A stretch of DNA of 64,000 nucleotides from G963662985 sp963662985 (GTDB lineage Bacteria; Chloroflexota; Anaerolineae; Anaerolineales; UBA11579): NCBI GenBank assembly GCA_963662985.1, contig OY760067.1:1736001-1800000 (forward strand), in the 5' to 3' direction. Below the pieces are notes generated by a model. The model was not told where the DNA came from and made no database searches. It saw only the letters and a program-made list of their open reading frames with translations. A program made the translations under genes and the position numbers. Below, piece by piece: positions 6,573-15,103 of the stretch. Every line of letters starts with the position of its first letter. Position 1 is the first letter of the stretch.

Positions 6573-8348
6573 ATGACAGAAAAAATCCTAGTTGAAATCG
6601 CTTGGCCTTATGCCAGCGCCTCGATCCATGTGGGCAACATCACTGGCTCTCATCTTCCTGCCGATATCTATGCAAGATATCATCGTCTCAAAGGTAATGA
6701 TGTGGTCATGGTCTCAGGCTCAGATTCTCACGGCACTCCCGTCACAGTCAAAGCAGATGCAGAAGGCACCACTCCGTTAGAAGTCTCTAAAAAATATCAT
6801 CAAGAATTTGTAGAACTTTTTCAAAAATTAGGCATCCACTATGATCAGTACACCAGTACCCACACTGAAAATCATTTCAAAGTGGCACAATCTTTCTTCT
6901 TAGCCCTTAAAGAAAATGGCTTCTTATATGAAGAAACCCAACAACAATGGTATAGCGAAAAAACAGATCGTTTCCTTCCCGACCGCTATGTCGAAGGAAC
7001 CTGTTATATCTGTGGTGCAGAAGGTGCCCGTGGAGATCAATGTGACAACTGTGGTTCCATGTTAGATTCCACCCTGCTCAAAGACCCCATTTCCAAAATG
7101 GATGGTTCCACCCCTGTTCTCAAAGACACCACTCACTTCTTCTTGGATCTCTCCAAATTAGAAGACAAAGTAGTCAAATTTCTCGAAAGCAAACAAGACT
7201 ATTGGCGTGCCAACGTAGTCAAACAATCTCTTGGTTGGATCAAAGCCAAAGGTCTTTTAGGCCGCCCAATCACCCGCGACCTTGAATGGGGCATCCCCGT
7301 ACCAGTCGAAGGCTGGGAAGGCAAATGTATGTATGTTTGGTTTGAAGCCGTCATTGGTTACCTATCTGCCACCATTGAATGGGACAAACTAGGTGACGAG
7401 AACGCCAAATGGGAAGACTTCTGGCTCAATCCTGATGCCAAAGCCTCTCACTTCATCGGCAAAGATAACATCCCCTTCCATGCCATCATGTGGCCAGCTC
7501 AACTTCTAGGTGCCGGCGACAAATTCTGTGAGATTTTTGGAGAAGGTCAAGGCTCGCTTACCCTTCCTTATGATGTGCCTGCTAATGAATTTATGAACAT
7601 GGAAGATCGCAAGATCTCCGGCAGCAAGAACTGGGGTGTATGGGGGCTAGATTTCCTCTCACGTTACGATCCCGATCCATTACGTTTCTATCTCACCATC
7701 AACATGCCTGAAACCCGTGATTCCAACTGGGACTGGGACGATTTTGTCCGCCGCAATAACGACGATCTTGTCGCCACCTGGGGCAACCTTGCCAACCGCG
7801 TTCTCTCATTTACCCACAAAAAATGGGATGGCATCATTCCCGAACCCGGTGAACTGTCTGAAACAGACACAGCTCTTTTAGACTCCATTGAAAAAGGATT
7901 TGACACCGTCGGTCAATTGATCGAAGAAGTCAAACTTCGCGCTGCCTTGTCTGAAGCCATGCGTTTAGCTTCTGAAGTAAATAAATACTTAGATGACACC
8001 GCCCCATGGTCTCTTGTCAAAACAGATAAAGATGCCGCAGCAACAATTGTCTATGTAGCCATCAAAGCCATTGACAGTCTTAAGACAATCCTCTCTCCAT
8101 TCTTGCCCTTCACCTCTGAAAAACTCAATAGCTTCTTGCGAACAGATCAACCACTTTATGGAGAACAATACACCCAAACAGTACAAGATAATCTTGGTGA
8201 ACATATTGTCCTTCGTTATAAAGCTTCTGGAACAGGACAATGGAAACCTAGCGACCTCAAAGGTGGCATTCCATTCCAACAACCAGAACCACTCTACAAA
8301 AAATTAGACAAAGAAGTAGCTGACGAAGAACGTGCGCGTCTCAATTAA
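6573..8348 (+). CDS. metG: Methionyl-tRNA synthetase
   Basis: This 591-residue cytoplasmic class I synthetase charges tRNA-Met. The HIGH motif is present as HVGN (residues 19-22) and GSDSHGTP follows at about 49-56. A knuckle with Cys144, Cys147, Cys157 and Cys160 would bind zinc. The KMSKS loop appears as the variant KISGSK near residue 347. The length indicates no C-terminal EMAP-like tRNA-binding domain, which longer MetRS forms carry. The start has a GGAG site 9 bases upstream. Expression appears to be controlled by the Met-rich leader peptide and attenuator directly upstream, and a clean terminator follows the gene. Confidence 0.97.
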   Translation: MTEKILVEIAWPYASASIHVGNITGSHLPADIYARYHRLKGNDVVMVSGSDSHGTPVTVKADAEGTTPLEVSKKYHQEFVELFQKLGIHYDQYTSTHTENHFKVAQSFFLALKENGFLYEETQQQWYSEKTDRFLPDRYVEGTCYICGAEGARGDQCDNCGSMLDSTLLKDPISKMDGSTPVLKDTTHFFLDLSKLEDKVVKFLESKQDYWRANVVKQSLGWIKAKGLLGRPITRDLEWGIPVPVEGWEGKCMYVWFEAVIGYLSATIEWDKLGDENAKWEDFWLNPDAKASHFIGKDNIPFHAIMWPAQLLGAGDKFCEIFGEGQGSLTLPYDVPANEFMNMEDRKISGSKNWGVWGLDFLSRYDPDPLRFYLTINMPETRDSNWDWDDFVRRNNDDLVATWGNLANRVLSFTHKKWDGIIPEPGELSETDTALLDSIEKGFDTVGQLIEEVKLRAALSEAMRLASEVNKYLDDTAPWSLVKTDKDAAATIVYVAIKAIDSLKTILSPFLPFTSEKLNSFLRTDQPLYGEQYTQTVQDNLGEHIVLRYKASGTGQWKPSDLKGGIPFQQPEPLYKKLDKEVADEERARLN

Positions 8349-8370
8349 ATAAATAATTACTTAAAAAGAA

Positions 8371-8405
8371 AAGCCAAGTGGAGTTTTACTTGGCTTTTTT
8401 TATAT
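8371..8405 (+). terminator. metG terminator
   Basis: AAGCCAAGT at 8371-8379 pairs with ACTTGGCTT at 8388-8396 and is followed by a run of T. It ends the metG transcript before the convergent anti-sigma gene. Confidence 0.85.
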
Positions 8406-8421
8406 GTGGTTTTATAGCACG

Positions 8422-8652
8422 TTATTCATGGTTTGCTTTCAGACAATCTAAGAATCCTTCATATTCCTCACGGCAGCTTTTGCATAGGCGTAAATGATGA
8501 TCAACCAACGGGTAATATTGTCCGGCATCTTCGCCATTCATACACATTTCAGCGAAAATATCCATCATTTCATAGAATTGCCCACAGTCAAGTTCTTCTT
8601 CTTGGGTGATGACAACTAATTTATAAAGTTGTTCCAGTGATTCTCTTTGCAT
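8422..8652 (-). CDS. Putative zinc-finger anti-sigma factor
   Basis: Taking the ATG at 8652, which has AAAGGAG five bases upstream, the product has 76 residues. The motif HHLRLCKSCREEYEGFL near the C-terminus matches the H-x3-C-x2-C core of zf-HC2 anti-sigma domains, with the pattern C..FYEMMD upstream. A longer reading frame exists back to 8721 but lacks a ribosome binding site and overlaps the sigma gene. The gene follows the ECF sigma factor by 55 bases, as expected for a cognate regulator. No membrane segment is present, so it would be a soluble, possibly redox- or zinc-sensing anti-sigma. Confidence 0.7.
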   Translation of the reverse strand: MQRESLEQLYKLVVITQEEELDCGQFYEMMDIFAEMCMNGEDAGQYYPLVDHHLRLCKSCREEYEGFLDCLKANHE

Positions 8653-8707
8653 AAGACTCCTTTGAATCGCATCGTCTGACCTATGGACGAGAGCGAAAAA
8701 GTATTTC

Positions 8708-9337
8708 TTACGGAGCCTCAAACATTGTTAATAACTCTTGGGTATCAATCCCAGTTTGTTCCACCAACCTTTGTTGCATACGCTTTCGAGCATCAAATAA
8801 CAACTTATACAAAGCATTTCGATTTGTACCTAAACGCTCTGCAATTTCCTCCATCGGCATCCCACCTTTCACCACTGCCAACATCGCCACTCGTTGCCGC
8901 TCTGTCAATTCTTCATCGATCATGCGCTCCACGATTTCCATCATGTCAGCCTGGCTCACTTTTTCTTCAGGAGTATAGTTATTGTCTTTTAGAATAATAG
9001 GGGTAAATTCATCCCCTTCATCTGTTTCAATAATTGTTTGTAATGAAATATCTTTCCATCTTCGGCGTCTTAATTCTGTAAATGCCACATGGATTGCAAT
9101 TTTTTGTGCCCAAGTGGTGAATTTGCTCTCACCACGAAATGTTTCTAAACTTTTTAGAATTTTCATCAATGCATCTTGTGCAAAATCTTCACTTAATGCA
9201 TCCAAATCATTATCAACGCGAGACGATAAAGTGGCTCGTAAACCTCGAAGTAAGATTGTACGTAGATCTTCGAGAGCCTCGCCATCTATCGGGTCCCGTA
9301 AAGCTTCCATCCACTCTTGATTTGTTCGTCTGTTCAT
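8708..9337 (-). CDS. ECF-type RNA polymerase sigma factor
   Basis: A 209-residue sigma-70 family protein. Region 2 spans about residues 35-100 with the segments EDFAQDALMKIL and FRGESKFTTWAQKIAIHVAF, typical of region 2.2-2.4. Region 4 lies at about 145-200 with LTERQRVAMLAVVKGGMPMEEIAERLGTN as its helix-turn-helix. The two are joined by an acidic linker of about 40 residues. The start has a TAGGAGAG site. It is paired with a putative zinc-finger anti-sigma gene downstream, so its activity is probably held in check after translation. The signal and regulon are not evident from the window. Confidence 0.9.
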   Translation of the reverse strand: MNRRTNQEWMEALRDPIDGEALEDLRTILLRGLRATLSSRVDNDLDALSEDFAQDALMKILKSLETFRGESKFTTWAQKIAIHVAFTELRRRRWKDISLQTIIETDEGDEFTPIILKDNNYTPEEKVSQADMMEIVERMIDEELTERQRVAMLAVVKGGMPMEEIAERLGTNRNALYKLLFDARKRMQQRLVEQTGIDTQELLTMFEAP

Positions 9338-9467
9338 ATTTACGCTCTCCTAAAATACGACTCACCCCATAAAAAAATATGTCGCTATTTTTAGTTTACC
9401 AAAGTTGAGAAGAAATGCAAGATACAAAACTGTAATGATGAGAAAGTAGATAAAATAAGTTAAATAT

Positions 9468-9492
9468 AAGAACCCACAAATAGTGGGTTCTT
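9468..9492 (-). terminator. Terminator of the response regulator-FHA operon
   Basis: AAGAACCCAC pairs with GTGGGTTCTT (10 bp, loop of 5) just after the FHA gene stop at 9509. On the minus strand it is followed by ATATTT. It may also work for plus-strand transcripts. Confidence 0.75.
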
Positions 9493-9508
9493 AATCGATT
9501 ATTCTATT

Positions 9509-9886
9509 TTAATTATCTAACATTCCAGTTTTATCATTGGCTCTTAATGTACCAGTGGGTTTATCATATTGCTGTTCAGCCAATGGAGAATCATCAACAA
9601 ATAACATTGGCAAATTTGCTACAGAAATCATATCACCCGAATGCAAAACTGTTTCTGCCTGAATCCGCATTCCATTCACATAAGTTCCCCCAGTTGAATC
9701 CTTATCGGAAATAACAAATTCACCTTCTTTATTCAGAATTGCAGCATGATAACGGGAGATAAGTGGATCTTGGAGCACTAAATCGTTTTCAAGTTTTCGC
9801 CCAATATGCGTCACCCGTTTCACCAACGGGAAAACTTGTCGATTTATCACGAGATAGGCTCGGAATTCTGGGGAATCATTCATCAT
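9509..9886 (-). CDS. FHA-domain protein
   Basis: A protein of about 125 residues consisting of a single forkhead-associated domain, a phosphothreonine-binding module. The core motifs are present: HIGRKLENDLVLQDPLISRYHA (strand 3-4 Arg and the Ser/His pair) and STGGTYVNGMRI (the conserved Asn before Gly). It ends with a short Thr-rich tail that could itself be phosphorylated. The ATG at 9886 is preferred because AGGT lies 8 bases before it. It is the last gene of a three-gene operon with a receiver domain protein and a tiny membrane protein, which suggests a signalling role; no Ser/Thr kinase is encoded in this window. Confidence 0.85.
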   Translation of the reverse strand: MMNDSPEFRAYLVINRQVFPLVKRVTHIGRKLENDLVLQDPLISRYHAAILNKEGEFVISDKDSTGGTYVNGMRIQAETVLHSGDMISVANLPMLFVDDSPLAEQQYDKPTGTLRANDKTGMLDN

Positions 9887-9907
9887 TATCAATTACCTAC
9901 ATTTTTA

Positions 9908-10045
9908 TTAATTGAACAAAAAACTTATTGAAGAAAATAGCATTGAAAAAATGATGATTAAAACAAAAGTGGTCATCACAATTTGTGCAACAGTTAGTTT
10001 CTTCTTTGGTTCTTTTTTTGAACTTTTTTGTACCTTCTTGCTCAT
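9908..10045 (-). CDS. Small single-pass membrane protein (45 residues)
   Basis: A minus-strand ORF runs from ATG at 10045 to TAA at 9908. The first 17 residues are strongly basic (MSKKVQKSSKKEPKKKL), followed by one hydrophobic helix of about 22 residues (VMTTFVLIIIFSMLFSSISF) and a short end. By the positive-inside rule the basic tail faces the cytoplasm. It sits between the response regulator and the FHA gene on the same strand, so it is probably in their operon. No family is recognised; a tether or small membrane partner for the signalling proteins is possible. The ribosome binding site is weak. Confidence 0.65.
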   Translation of the reverse strand: MSKKVQKSSKKEPKKKLTVAQIVMTTFVLIIIFSMLFSSISFLFN

Positions 10046-10072
10046 ACTTTTAATTACCTTATTAAATAAATT

Positions 10073-10429
10073 TTAGATTGTTGCCAAAACTTTTTCCAAC
10101 TCCTCAATCATAACAGGTTTGAAAATATAATTAGTAGCACCTAATCCAATTGCCTTATCCACCTGCACATCAGCTGCTTCAGTAGATAACATCACAACAG
10201 GAATCATATCATATTCTTTTCGACTTCGCACAAATTCTAAGAAATCCAGACCTGTTACTTGAGGCATGTTAATATCCAAAAAGATAGCTTTTGGTTTTGC
10301 TCCCGACAAAAGTTTTTTTGCGGCTGAGGGAGCATTCAAGAAAGATTCTACTTGGTACCCTAAGATTTTTAGCATTAAAGTAATTGCATTAATCATTTCT
10401 TGGTCATCATCAACAATCCAAATAGGCAA
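10073..10429 (-). CDS. Single-domain response regulator
   Basis: A 118-residue stand-alone receiver domain of CheY type. The acidic pocket is IVDDDQ at residues 5-10, the phospho-acceptor is Asp52 in FLDINMP, the switch residue lies in VVMLSTE (Ser82/Thr83) and the conserved lysine is Lys104 in IFKP. There is no output domain. The start is a TTG at 10429, with AAGGAG 9 bases upstream and a TATAAT at 10454-10459 on the same strand. It leads an operon with a small membrane protein and an FHA protein. No histidine kinase is nearby, so the phosphate donor is unknown. Confidence 0.9.
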   Translation of the reverse strand: MPIWIVDDDQEMINAITLMLKILGYQVESFLNAPSAAKKLLSGAKPKAIFLDINMPQVTGLDFLEFVRSRKEYDMIPVVMLSTEAADVQVDKAIGLGATNYIFKPVMIEELEKVLATI

Positions 10430-10453
10430 CGGTAAATTCTCCTTGAATATATA

Positions 10454-10459
10454 ATTATA
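10454..10459 (-). promoter_or_regulatory. -10 box for the response regulator operon
   Basis: TATAAT on the minus strand lies 25 bases before the TTG start at 10429. A TTGACA is present at 10484-10489 but is 24 bases away, too far for a standard -35. Confidence 0.4.
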
Positions 10460-10626
10460 GCCTAAACTTTAGAATTGAAAAGTTGTCAAAATAAGGTATT
10501 AACAAATTGCAAGGTATCAAATAAATATATCCTAACCGAATCAATGGTTTACTCTTTTACTATAGTTAAATTATAGTAAATCATCAAATCATTTGGTTTA
10601 ATTTTGTGTAAAGAATTAGTGAATCA

Positions 10627-10635
10627 TGGTATAAA
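10627..10635 (+). promoter_or_regulatory. Extended -10 promoter of serB
   Basis: TGGTATAAA lies 27 bases before the serB ATG. The upstream TTGTGT is 20 bases away and is a doubtful -35. Confidence 0.4.
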
Positions 10636-10662
10636 TAAAAAAACGAAAAAGGCAGACTTATA

Positions 10663-11829
10663 ATGGAAGATAACCTCTACATCATCTCAGCCGTCGGCAA
10701 AGATACCCCCGGCCTTGTTAATGACCTCACTAGCGTCCTCGCCCAGCAAAATATCAACATCGTTGATGTCGAAGCCCGCTCAGTCCGCGGTCACTTTACT
10801 ATGTTTATGGTCATCGACACCCTCCAATCACAATGGAGCCTGTCCCAGCTTTCTTCCATTCTCAAAACAGCCTCCCACAAATTTGATGTCAGCTTTGACA
10901 TCAAACCCTACGAAATAGATCACCGAAAAATTCAAAAAGACCTAATGGTCTTCACCCTCATGGGTCAAGACAAACCCGGCATCATCGCTCACATCACCCA
11001 AATTTTTGCTTCCTACAAAATCAACATTGAAAAAATGAAGATGATCGCTCGTGGAGAGACCATCGCTATGGAAGTGCGCATTGACGCCACAAATAATAAC
11101 ATTGCAGATCTGCGCCAAGCCCTCTTAGAATTTTCCGATCAAACCGGCCTTGATGTTTCCCTTCGCACCTTCAATGCTTACAAAGGTCCAGATCGAGTAG
11201 TTATCTTTGACTGTGATTCCACCATCATCCAACAAGAAGTCATCGACGAACTCGCCAAAATTGCTGGGGTAGGGGAGCAAGTCAAAGCCATGACACAAGA
11301 AGCTATGCGCGGTGAAATCGACTTTCAAACCGCAGTCCGCAAGCGCGTTTCACTGCTCAAAGGGCTCACCCTTGAGCAACTCAACCAACTCACCACCACC
11401 ATCTCCCTCACTCCCGGTGCCGAAGAACTCATCCAAATGCTGCACGCCATGGGTTACAAAGTAGGCGTTGTCTCCGGTGGATTTATGTTCTTCATGCAAT
11501 ATCTCCAAAAACGCCTCAACCTAGACTACATCTTCGCGAATCAACTTGAAATTATCGATGGCGTCGTTACCGGCAACATCCTTGGCGATATTGTCGATGC
11601 AGAACGAAAAGGTGCCTTGATCAAGGAGATCGCGGATAAAGAGAACATCTCCACAGATCAAATTGTTGCCGTTGGTGATGGTGCCAATGACCGCTTCATG
11701 CTCCAAAATGCTGGCCTCGGCATTGGCTTTAGCCCCAAAGAGATTCTCCGTCAACACAGTGATGGCATCATCAATGCCGACTCACTCAAAGGACTCCAAT
11801 ATTTCTTAGGCATCCCAGATAAAGATTAA
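10663..11829 (+). CDS. serB: Phosphoserine phosphatase with two ACT domains
   Basis: This 388-residue enzyme hydrolyses phosphoserine to serine, the last step of serine synthesis. Two ACT domains (about residues 4-80 and 94-168, each opening with a VGKDTPGL or MGQDKPGI motif) precede a HAD phosphatase domain. Catalytic features visible are DCDST with the nucleophile Asp183 and acid/base Asp185, SGGF around residue 270, and GDGAND near residue 342. ACT domains usually confer serine feedback. Actinobacterial SerB2 has the same architecture. It stands alone between two intergenic regions. Confidence 0.95.
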   Translation: MEDNLYIISAVGKDTPGLVNDLTSVLAQQNINIVDVEARSVRGHFTMFMVIDTLQSQWSLSQLSSILKTASHKFDVSFDIKPYEIDHRKIQKDLMVFTLMGQDKPGIIAHITQIFASYKINIEKMKMIARGETIAMEVRIDATNNNIADLRQALLEFSDQTGLDVSLRTFNAYKGPDRVVIFDCDSTIIQQEVIDELAKIAGVGEQVKAMTQEAMRGEIDFQTAVRKRVSLLKGLTLEQLNQLTTTISLTPGAEELIQMLHAMGYKVGVVSGGFMFFMQYLQKRLNLDYIFANQLEIIDGVVTGNILGDIVDAERKGALIKEIADKENISTDQIVAVGDGANDRFMLQNAGLGIGFSPKEILRQHSDGIINADSLKGLQYFLGIPDKD

Positions 11830-11864
11830 AAACAAAAAATTCATTACGATTCTAAAAATTCTTG

Positions 11865-11873
11865 TGATATAAT
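11865..11873 (+). promoter_or_regulatory. Extended -10 promoter of the pyrG leader
   Basis: TGATATAAT is a perfect extended -10. Transcription would start in the G-rich stretch GGCGGG at 11875-11880, some 170 bases before pyrG. Confidence 0.6.
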
Positions 11874-11911
11874 CGGCGGGTAATTAAAAACAAAAGCATT
11901 TGGAGAAAAAC

Positions 11912-11962
11912 GTGGGCAAACAACCACATTGGTGTCAAAAAAACACCAAAACCATTAATTAA
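11912..11962 (+). CDS. Short ORF in the pyrG leader
   Basis: A GTG start with GGAG 5-6 bases upstream opens a 16-codon ORF (MGKQPHWCQKNTKTIN) ending TAA at 11960-11962. A 7-bp hairpin (TTGGTGT/ACACCAA) falls inside it, and a strong terminator follows 8 bases after the stop. The peptide has no run of one amino acid, so it is not an obvious starvation sensor. It could be a regulatory leader or an independent tiny gene. Confidence 0.4.
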   Translation: MGKQPHWCQKNTKTIN

Positions 11963-11970
11963 TAAACAAA

Positions 11971-12005
11971 GGGAGGGGCAGGATATCTGCCCCTCCCTTC
12001 TATTT
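11971..12005 (+). terminator. Strong terminator in the pyrG leader
   Basis: GGGAGGGGCAG at 11971-11981 pairs perfectly with CTGCCCCTCCC at 11987-11997 (11 bp, loop GATAT), followed by TTCTATTT. It lies between the promoter at 11865-11873 and pyrG, 47 bases before the gene. serB upstream has already ended 140 bases earlier. Confidence 0.85.
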
Positions 12006-12052
12006 AAGCGGTTTGCACATGGATGCTTTAAAATGCAAGAAAGGAAATGAGA

Positions 12053-13678
12053 ATGACAAAATATTTATTTGTAACAGGTGGGGTCCTCAGTTCAGTAGGC
12101 AAAGGTATCACAGCATCCATGTTAGGGCGTGTTTTGCAAGAGCGTGGCTACACTGTCATGTCAGCCAAACTAGACCCCTATATCAATGTCGATCCCGGCA
12201 CCATGAGTCCTTATCAACATGGGGAGGTCTTTGTCCTTGATGATGGCACCGAAACCGATCTCGATCTCGGTCACTACGAACGCCTCTTAGACATCAATCT
12301 CTCTCGCGTCTGTAACTTCACCACCGGACAAGTCTACGCCGAAGTTATCGCCAAAGAACGCCGTGGAGACTATCTCGGTGGTACTATTCAAGTCATCCCT
12401 CACATCACAGACGAAATCAAAAAACGCATCCTCTGTGTCGCCGATGAAACCAAGGCGGACATCGTCATGGTCGAAGTGGGCGGAACCGTGGGGGACTATG
12501 AATCACTCCCATTCTTAGAAGCACTCCGTGAAATGCCTAGCGAAGTTGGCGAAGAAAATTGTTTCTTCATCCACGTCACTTGGGTACCTCACATCATGGC
12601 TTCCGGAGAGCTCAAAACCAAACCTACTCAACACTCCGTTCGCGAGCTTCGTTCCATCGGCATCAGCCCTGATATGATTGTCCTTCGCTCTGACCTTCCT
12701 TTAAATGAAGAGATCACCCAAAAAGTAGCCCGTTTCTGCTCAGTAGCCCCCCAAGCCGTGGTTCCCATGATCACCGCTGACGTGCTCTATGACATTCCTT
12801 TTGAATTAGAAAAAATGGGCATTGGGGATTATATGATGGACAAACTTGGGATAAAATCCAAACGTAAACCCACCTGGCGTCGCTGGACCCGTCTCGCAGC
12901 TGAGTCTCGTGCCGAAAAACCCACTATCAATCTTGCCCTCGTCGGCAAATATGTCGAACTCCATGATGCCTATAAATCAGTCCAAGAAGCCATCACTCAT
13001 GCTGGCCTGCATAATAATGTAGATGTTAAAATTGATTGGGTTCAATCAGAATATCTCGAAGATCTCACCCAAGAACAAGTCGCCCAACGCCTGCAAGACG
13101 CAGCCGCTATCATTGTCCCCGGAGGTTTTGGTGAACGTGGCATCGAAGGCAAGATAAACGCCATTCAATATGCCCGCCAATCACAAACCCCCTTCCTTGG
13201 TCTCTGCCTTGGCATGCAGCTCATGTCTATCGAATTTGCCCGCAACGTTCTCCATTTAGAAAATGCTCACTCCACCGAATTTAATCACCTCACCCCTCAT
13301 CCCATCATTGATCTCATGCCCGAGCAGCGCTCCCTCAACGAAATGGGTGCCACCATGCGCCTTGGTCTCTACCCCTGCCGTATTCAAGAAAACACCCTTG
13401 CCGCTTCCCTCTATAAAACTGACTACATCGAAGAGCGCCATCGCCATCGATATGAATTCAACAATCAATACCGTCAACAATTTGAAAATCATGGTATGAT
13501 TTTGTCGGGTCTTTCACCAGACCAAAGACTGGTCGAAATTGCCGAGATCAAAGATCATCCCTATATGATCGCCTCCCAATTCCATCCAGAGTTTCTCTCT
13601 CGTCCGCTCAATCCCCACCCGTTGTTTATGGGGCTAATTAGCGCCGGCATAGAGAGAACAAAAAAGTTACAAAAATAA
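12053..13678 (+). CDS. pyrG: CTP synthase
   Basis: A full-length enzyme of about 541 residues that makes CTP from UTP, ATP and glutamine. The N-terminal amidoligase domain begins MTKYLFVTGGVLSSVGKG and carries DPYINVDPGTMSPYQHGEV. The C-terminal class I glutamine amidotransferase domain has GGFGERG, the nucleophile Cys in FLGLCLGMQ, and the His-Pro-Glu of the catalytic triad in FHPEF. I chose the ATG at 12053 over the one at 12047 because AAAGGA then has a workable spacing of 8 bases and the protein begins with the usual MTKY. It is preceded by a leader with a strong terminator, suggesting regulated readthrough. Confidence 0.96.
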   Translation: MTKYLFVTGGVLSSVGKGITASMLGRVLQERGYTVMSAKLDPYINVDPGTMSPYQHGEVFVLDDGTETDLDLGHYERLLDINLSRVCNFTTGQVYAEVIAKERRGDYLGGTIQVIPHITDEIKKRILCVADETKADIVMVEVGGTVGDYESLPFLEALREMPSEVGEENCFFIHVTWVPHIMASGELKTKPTQHSVRELRSIGISPDMIVLRSDLPLNEEITQKVARFCSVAPQAVVPMITADVLYDIPFELEKMGIGDYMMDKLGIKSKRKPTWRRWTRLAAESRAEKPTINLALVGKYVELHDAYKSVQEAITHAGLHNNVDVKIDWVQSEYLEDLTQEQVAQRLQDAAAIIVPGGFGERGIEGKINAIQYARQSQTPFLGLCLGMQLMSIEFARNVLHLENAHSTEFNHLTPHPIIDLMPEQRSLNEMGATMRLGLYPCRIQENTLAASLYKTDYIEERHRHRYEFNNQYRQQFENHGMILSGLSPDQRLVEIAEIKDHPYMIASQFHPEFLSRPLNPHPLFMGLISAGIERTKKLQK

Positions 13679-13705
13679 AGTAAAATAGACATAGAATTGG
13701 AAAAT

Positions 13706-13722
13706 AATGACAGCTTGTCATT
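13706..13722. repeat. Perfect palindrome upstream of eno
   Basis: AATGACA-GCT-TGTCATT is a perfect 7-bp inverted repeat with a 3-base spacer, 29 bases before the enolase start. It could be an operator for a dimeric regulator. No T-run follows, so it is not a terminator. Confidence 0.45.
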
Positions 13723-13750
13723 TGGATATCATACTGAATAAGAGGTAAAA

Positions 13751-15046
13751 ATGTATACAAATATTGAATCAATTTTCGGCCAACAGATTCTCGATTCACG
13801 TGGCAACCCCACCGTGGAAGTCACCGTAGTCCTTGAAGACGGCTCCTATGGCCGTGCAGCAGTTCCATCTGGCGCATCCACCGGTGTGCACGAAGCACTC
13901 GAAATGCGTGATGGCGACAAATCTCGCTATGGCGGCAAAGGCGTCACCAAAGCAGTCGCCAATGTCAATGGCAAAATCGCCAAAGAACTCATCGGCATGG
14001 ATGCCACCCGCATGATCGAAGTTGACAACGCCATGTTCGCCTTAGACGGCACCGCCAACAAATCCAAGTTGGGCGCCAATGCCATCCTCGGCGTTTCCCT
14101 TGCAACCGCAAAAGCAGCTGCAAATTCCTTGATGATGCCCCTCTATCGCTATATTGGTGGCACCTACGCTCACGTATTGCCCGTTCCGATGATGAACATC
14201 CTTAACGGTGGTGCTCACACAGCTTGGCAATCCACAGACGCACAAGAATTTATGGTCATGCCTTTCGGCGCACCCAGCTTCAGTGAATGTGTTCGTTGGG
14301 GTGCTGAAATTTATCACGCACTCAAATCAGTGCTCAAAGCCAAAGGCTACGCAACCCTCGTTGGTGATGAAGGTGGCTACGCTCCTGCATTGAAAGCCAA
14401 TGCCGAAGCAGTCGAAGTAATCCTCGAAGCCATTCAAATGGCCGGCTACAAACCTGGCGAAGAAGTTTGCATCGCCCTCGACCCCGCCGCATCCGAATTC
14501 TACGACGCAGAAGAAAAAGTCTATAACCTTCGTACAGAAGGCAAAAAACTCACCTCCGACCAAATGGTCGAATTCTGGGCAGATTGGGTTCGCCAATACC
14601 CCATCGTTTCCATCGAAGATGGTCTCGACCAAGATGACTGGGACGGCTTCACTAAGATGACAGCTGCTGTTGGTGACAAATGCCAAATCGTGGGTGACGA
14701 TCTTCTCGTAACCAACCCCGCCCGTGTCAAAAAAGCCATTGAGCTCAAAGCTGCCAACTCTCTCCTCGTCAAGGTCAACCAAATTGGTTCCCTTAGCGAA
14801 ACCATCGAAGCAGTCCGCTCCTGCCAAAACGCCGGCTGGACCGCAGTTACATCTCATCGTTCTGGTGAAACAGAAGATGCCACCATCGCTGACTTGGCTG
14901 TCGCACTCAACACTGGTCAAATCAAAACAGGCGCCCCTGCCCGTTCAGATCGTGTTGCAAAATACAATCAACTTCTCCGCATCGAAGCCGAACTTGGTTC
15001 CGAAGCAAAATTTGCTGGTTGGGACGCACTCAAACAATCACGATAA
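13751..15046 (+). CDS. eno: Enolase
   Basis: A 431-residue glycolytic enzyme that interconverts 2-phosphoglycerate and phosphoenolpyruvate. The N-terminal hallmark IFGQQILDSRGNPTVEV and the substrate loop SGASTG are present, as are the metal ligands in ALDPAASEFYD, SIEDGLDQDDW and IVGDDLLVTNP, the catalytic Lys in LLVKVNQIG, and SHRSGETED near the C-terminus. The ribosome binding site is AAGAGGT. The gene is monocistronic: a terminator hairpin follows within 30 bases. Confidence 0.98.
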   Translation: MYTNIESIFGQQILDSRGNPTVEVTVVLEDGSYGRAAVPSGASTGVHEALEMRDGDKSRYGGKGVTKAVANVNGKIAKELIGMDATRMIEVDNAMFALDGTANKSKLGANAILGVSLATAKAAANSLMMPLYRYIGGTYAHVLPVPMMNILNGGAHTAWQSTDAQEFMVMPFGAPSFSECVRWGAEIYHALKSVLKAKGYATLVGDEGGYAPALKANAEAVEVILEAIQMAGYKPGEEVCIALDPAASEFYDAEEKVYNLRTEGKKLTSDQMVEFWADWVRQYPIVSIEDGLDQDDWDGFTKMTAAVGDKCQIVGDDLLVTNPARVKKAIELKAANSLLVKVNQIGSLSETIEAVRSCQNAGWTAVTSHRSGETEDATIADLAVALNTGQIKTGAPARSDRVAKYNQLLRIEAELGSEAKFAGWDALKQSR

Positions 15047-15064
15047 GTTGATTAAGAGAACTTA

Positions 15065-15073
15065 TGATATAAT
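15065..15073 (+). promoter_or_regulatory. Extended -10 promoter upstream of the GGDEF gene
   Basis: TGATATAAT is a perfect extended -10. It overlaps the end of the enolase unit and lies directly before the hairpin at 15074-15103, so transcripts from it would begin inside or next to that hairpin. Confidence 0.45.
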
Positions 15074-15103
15074 AAAACGTCTTCTATTTAGAAGACGTTT
15101 TTT
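15074..15103 (+). terminator. Enolase terminator
   Basis: AAAACGTCTTC at 15074-15084 pairs with GAAGACGTTTT at 15091-15101 (loop of 6), with a T-run. It ends the eno transcript 28 bases after the stop codon. Confidence 0.85.
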
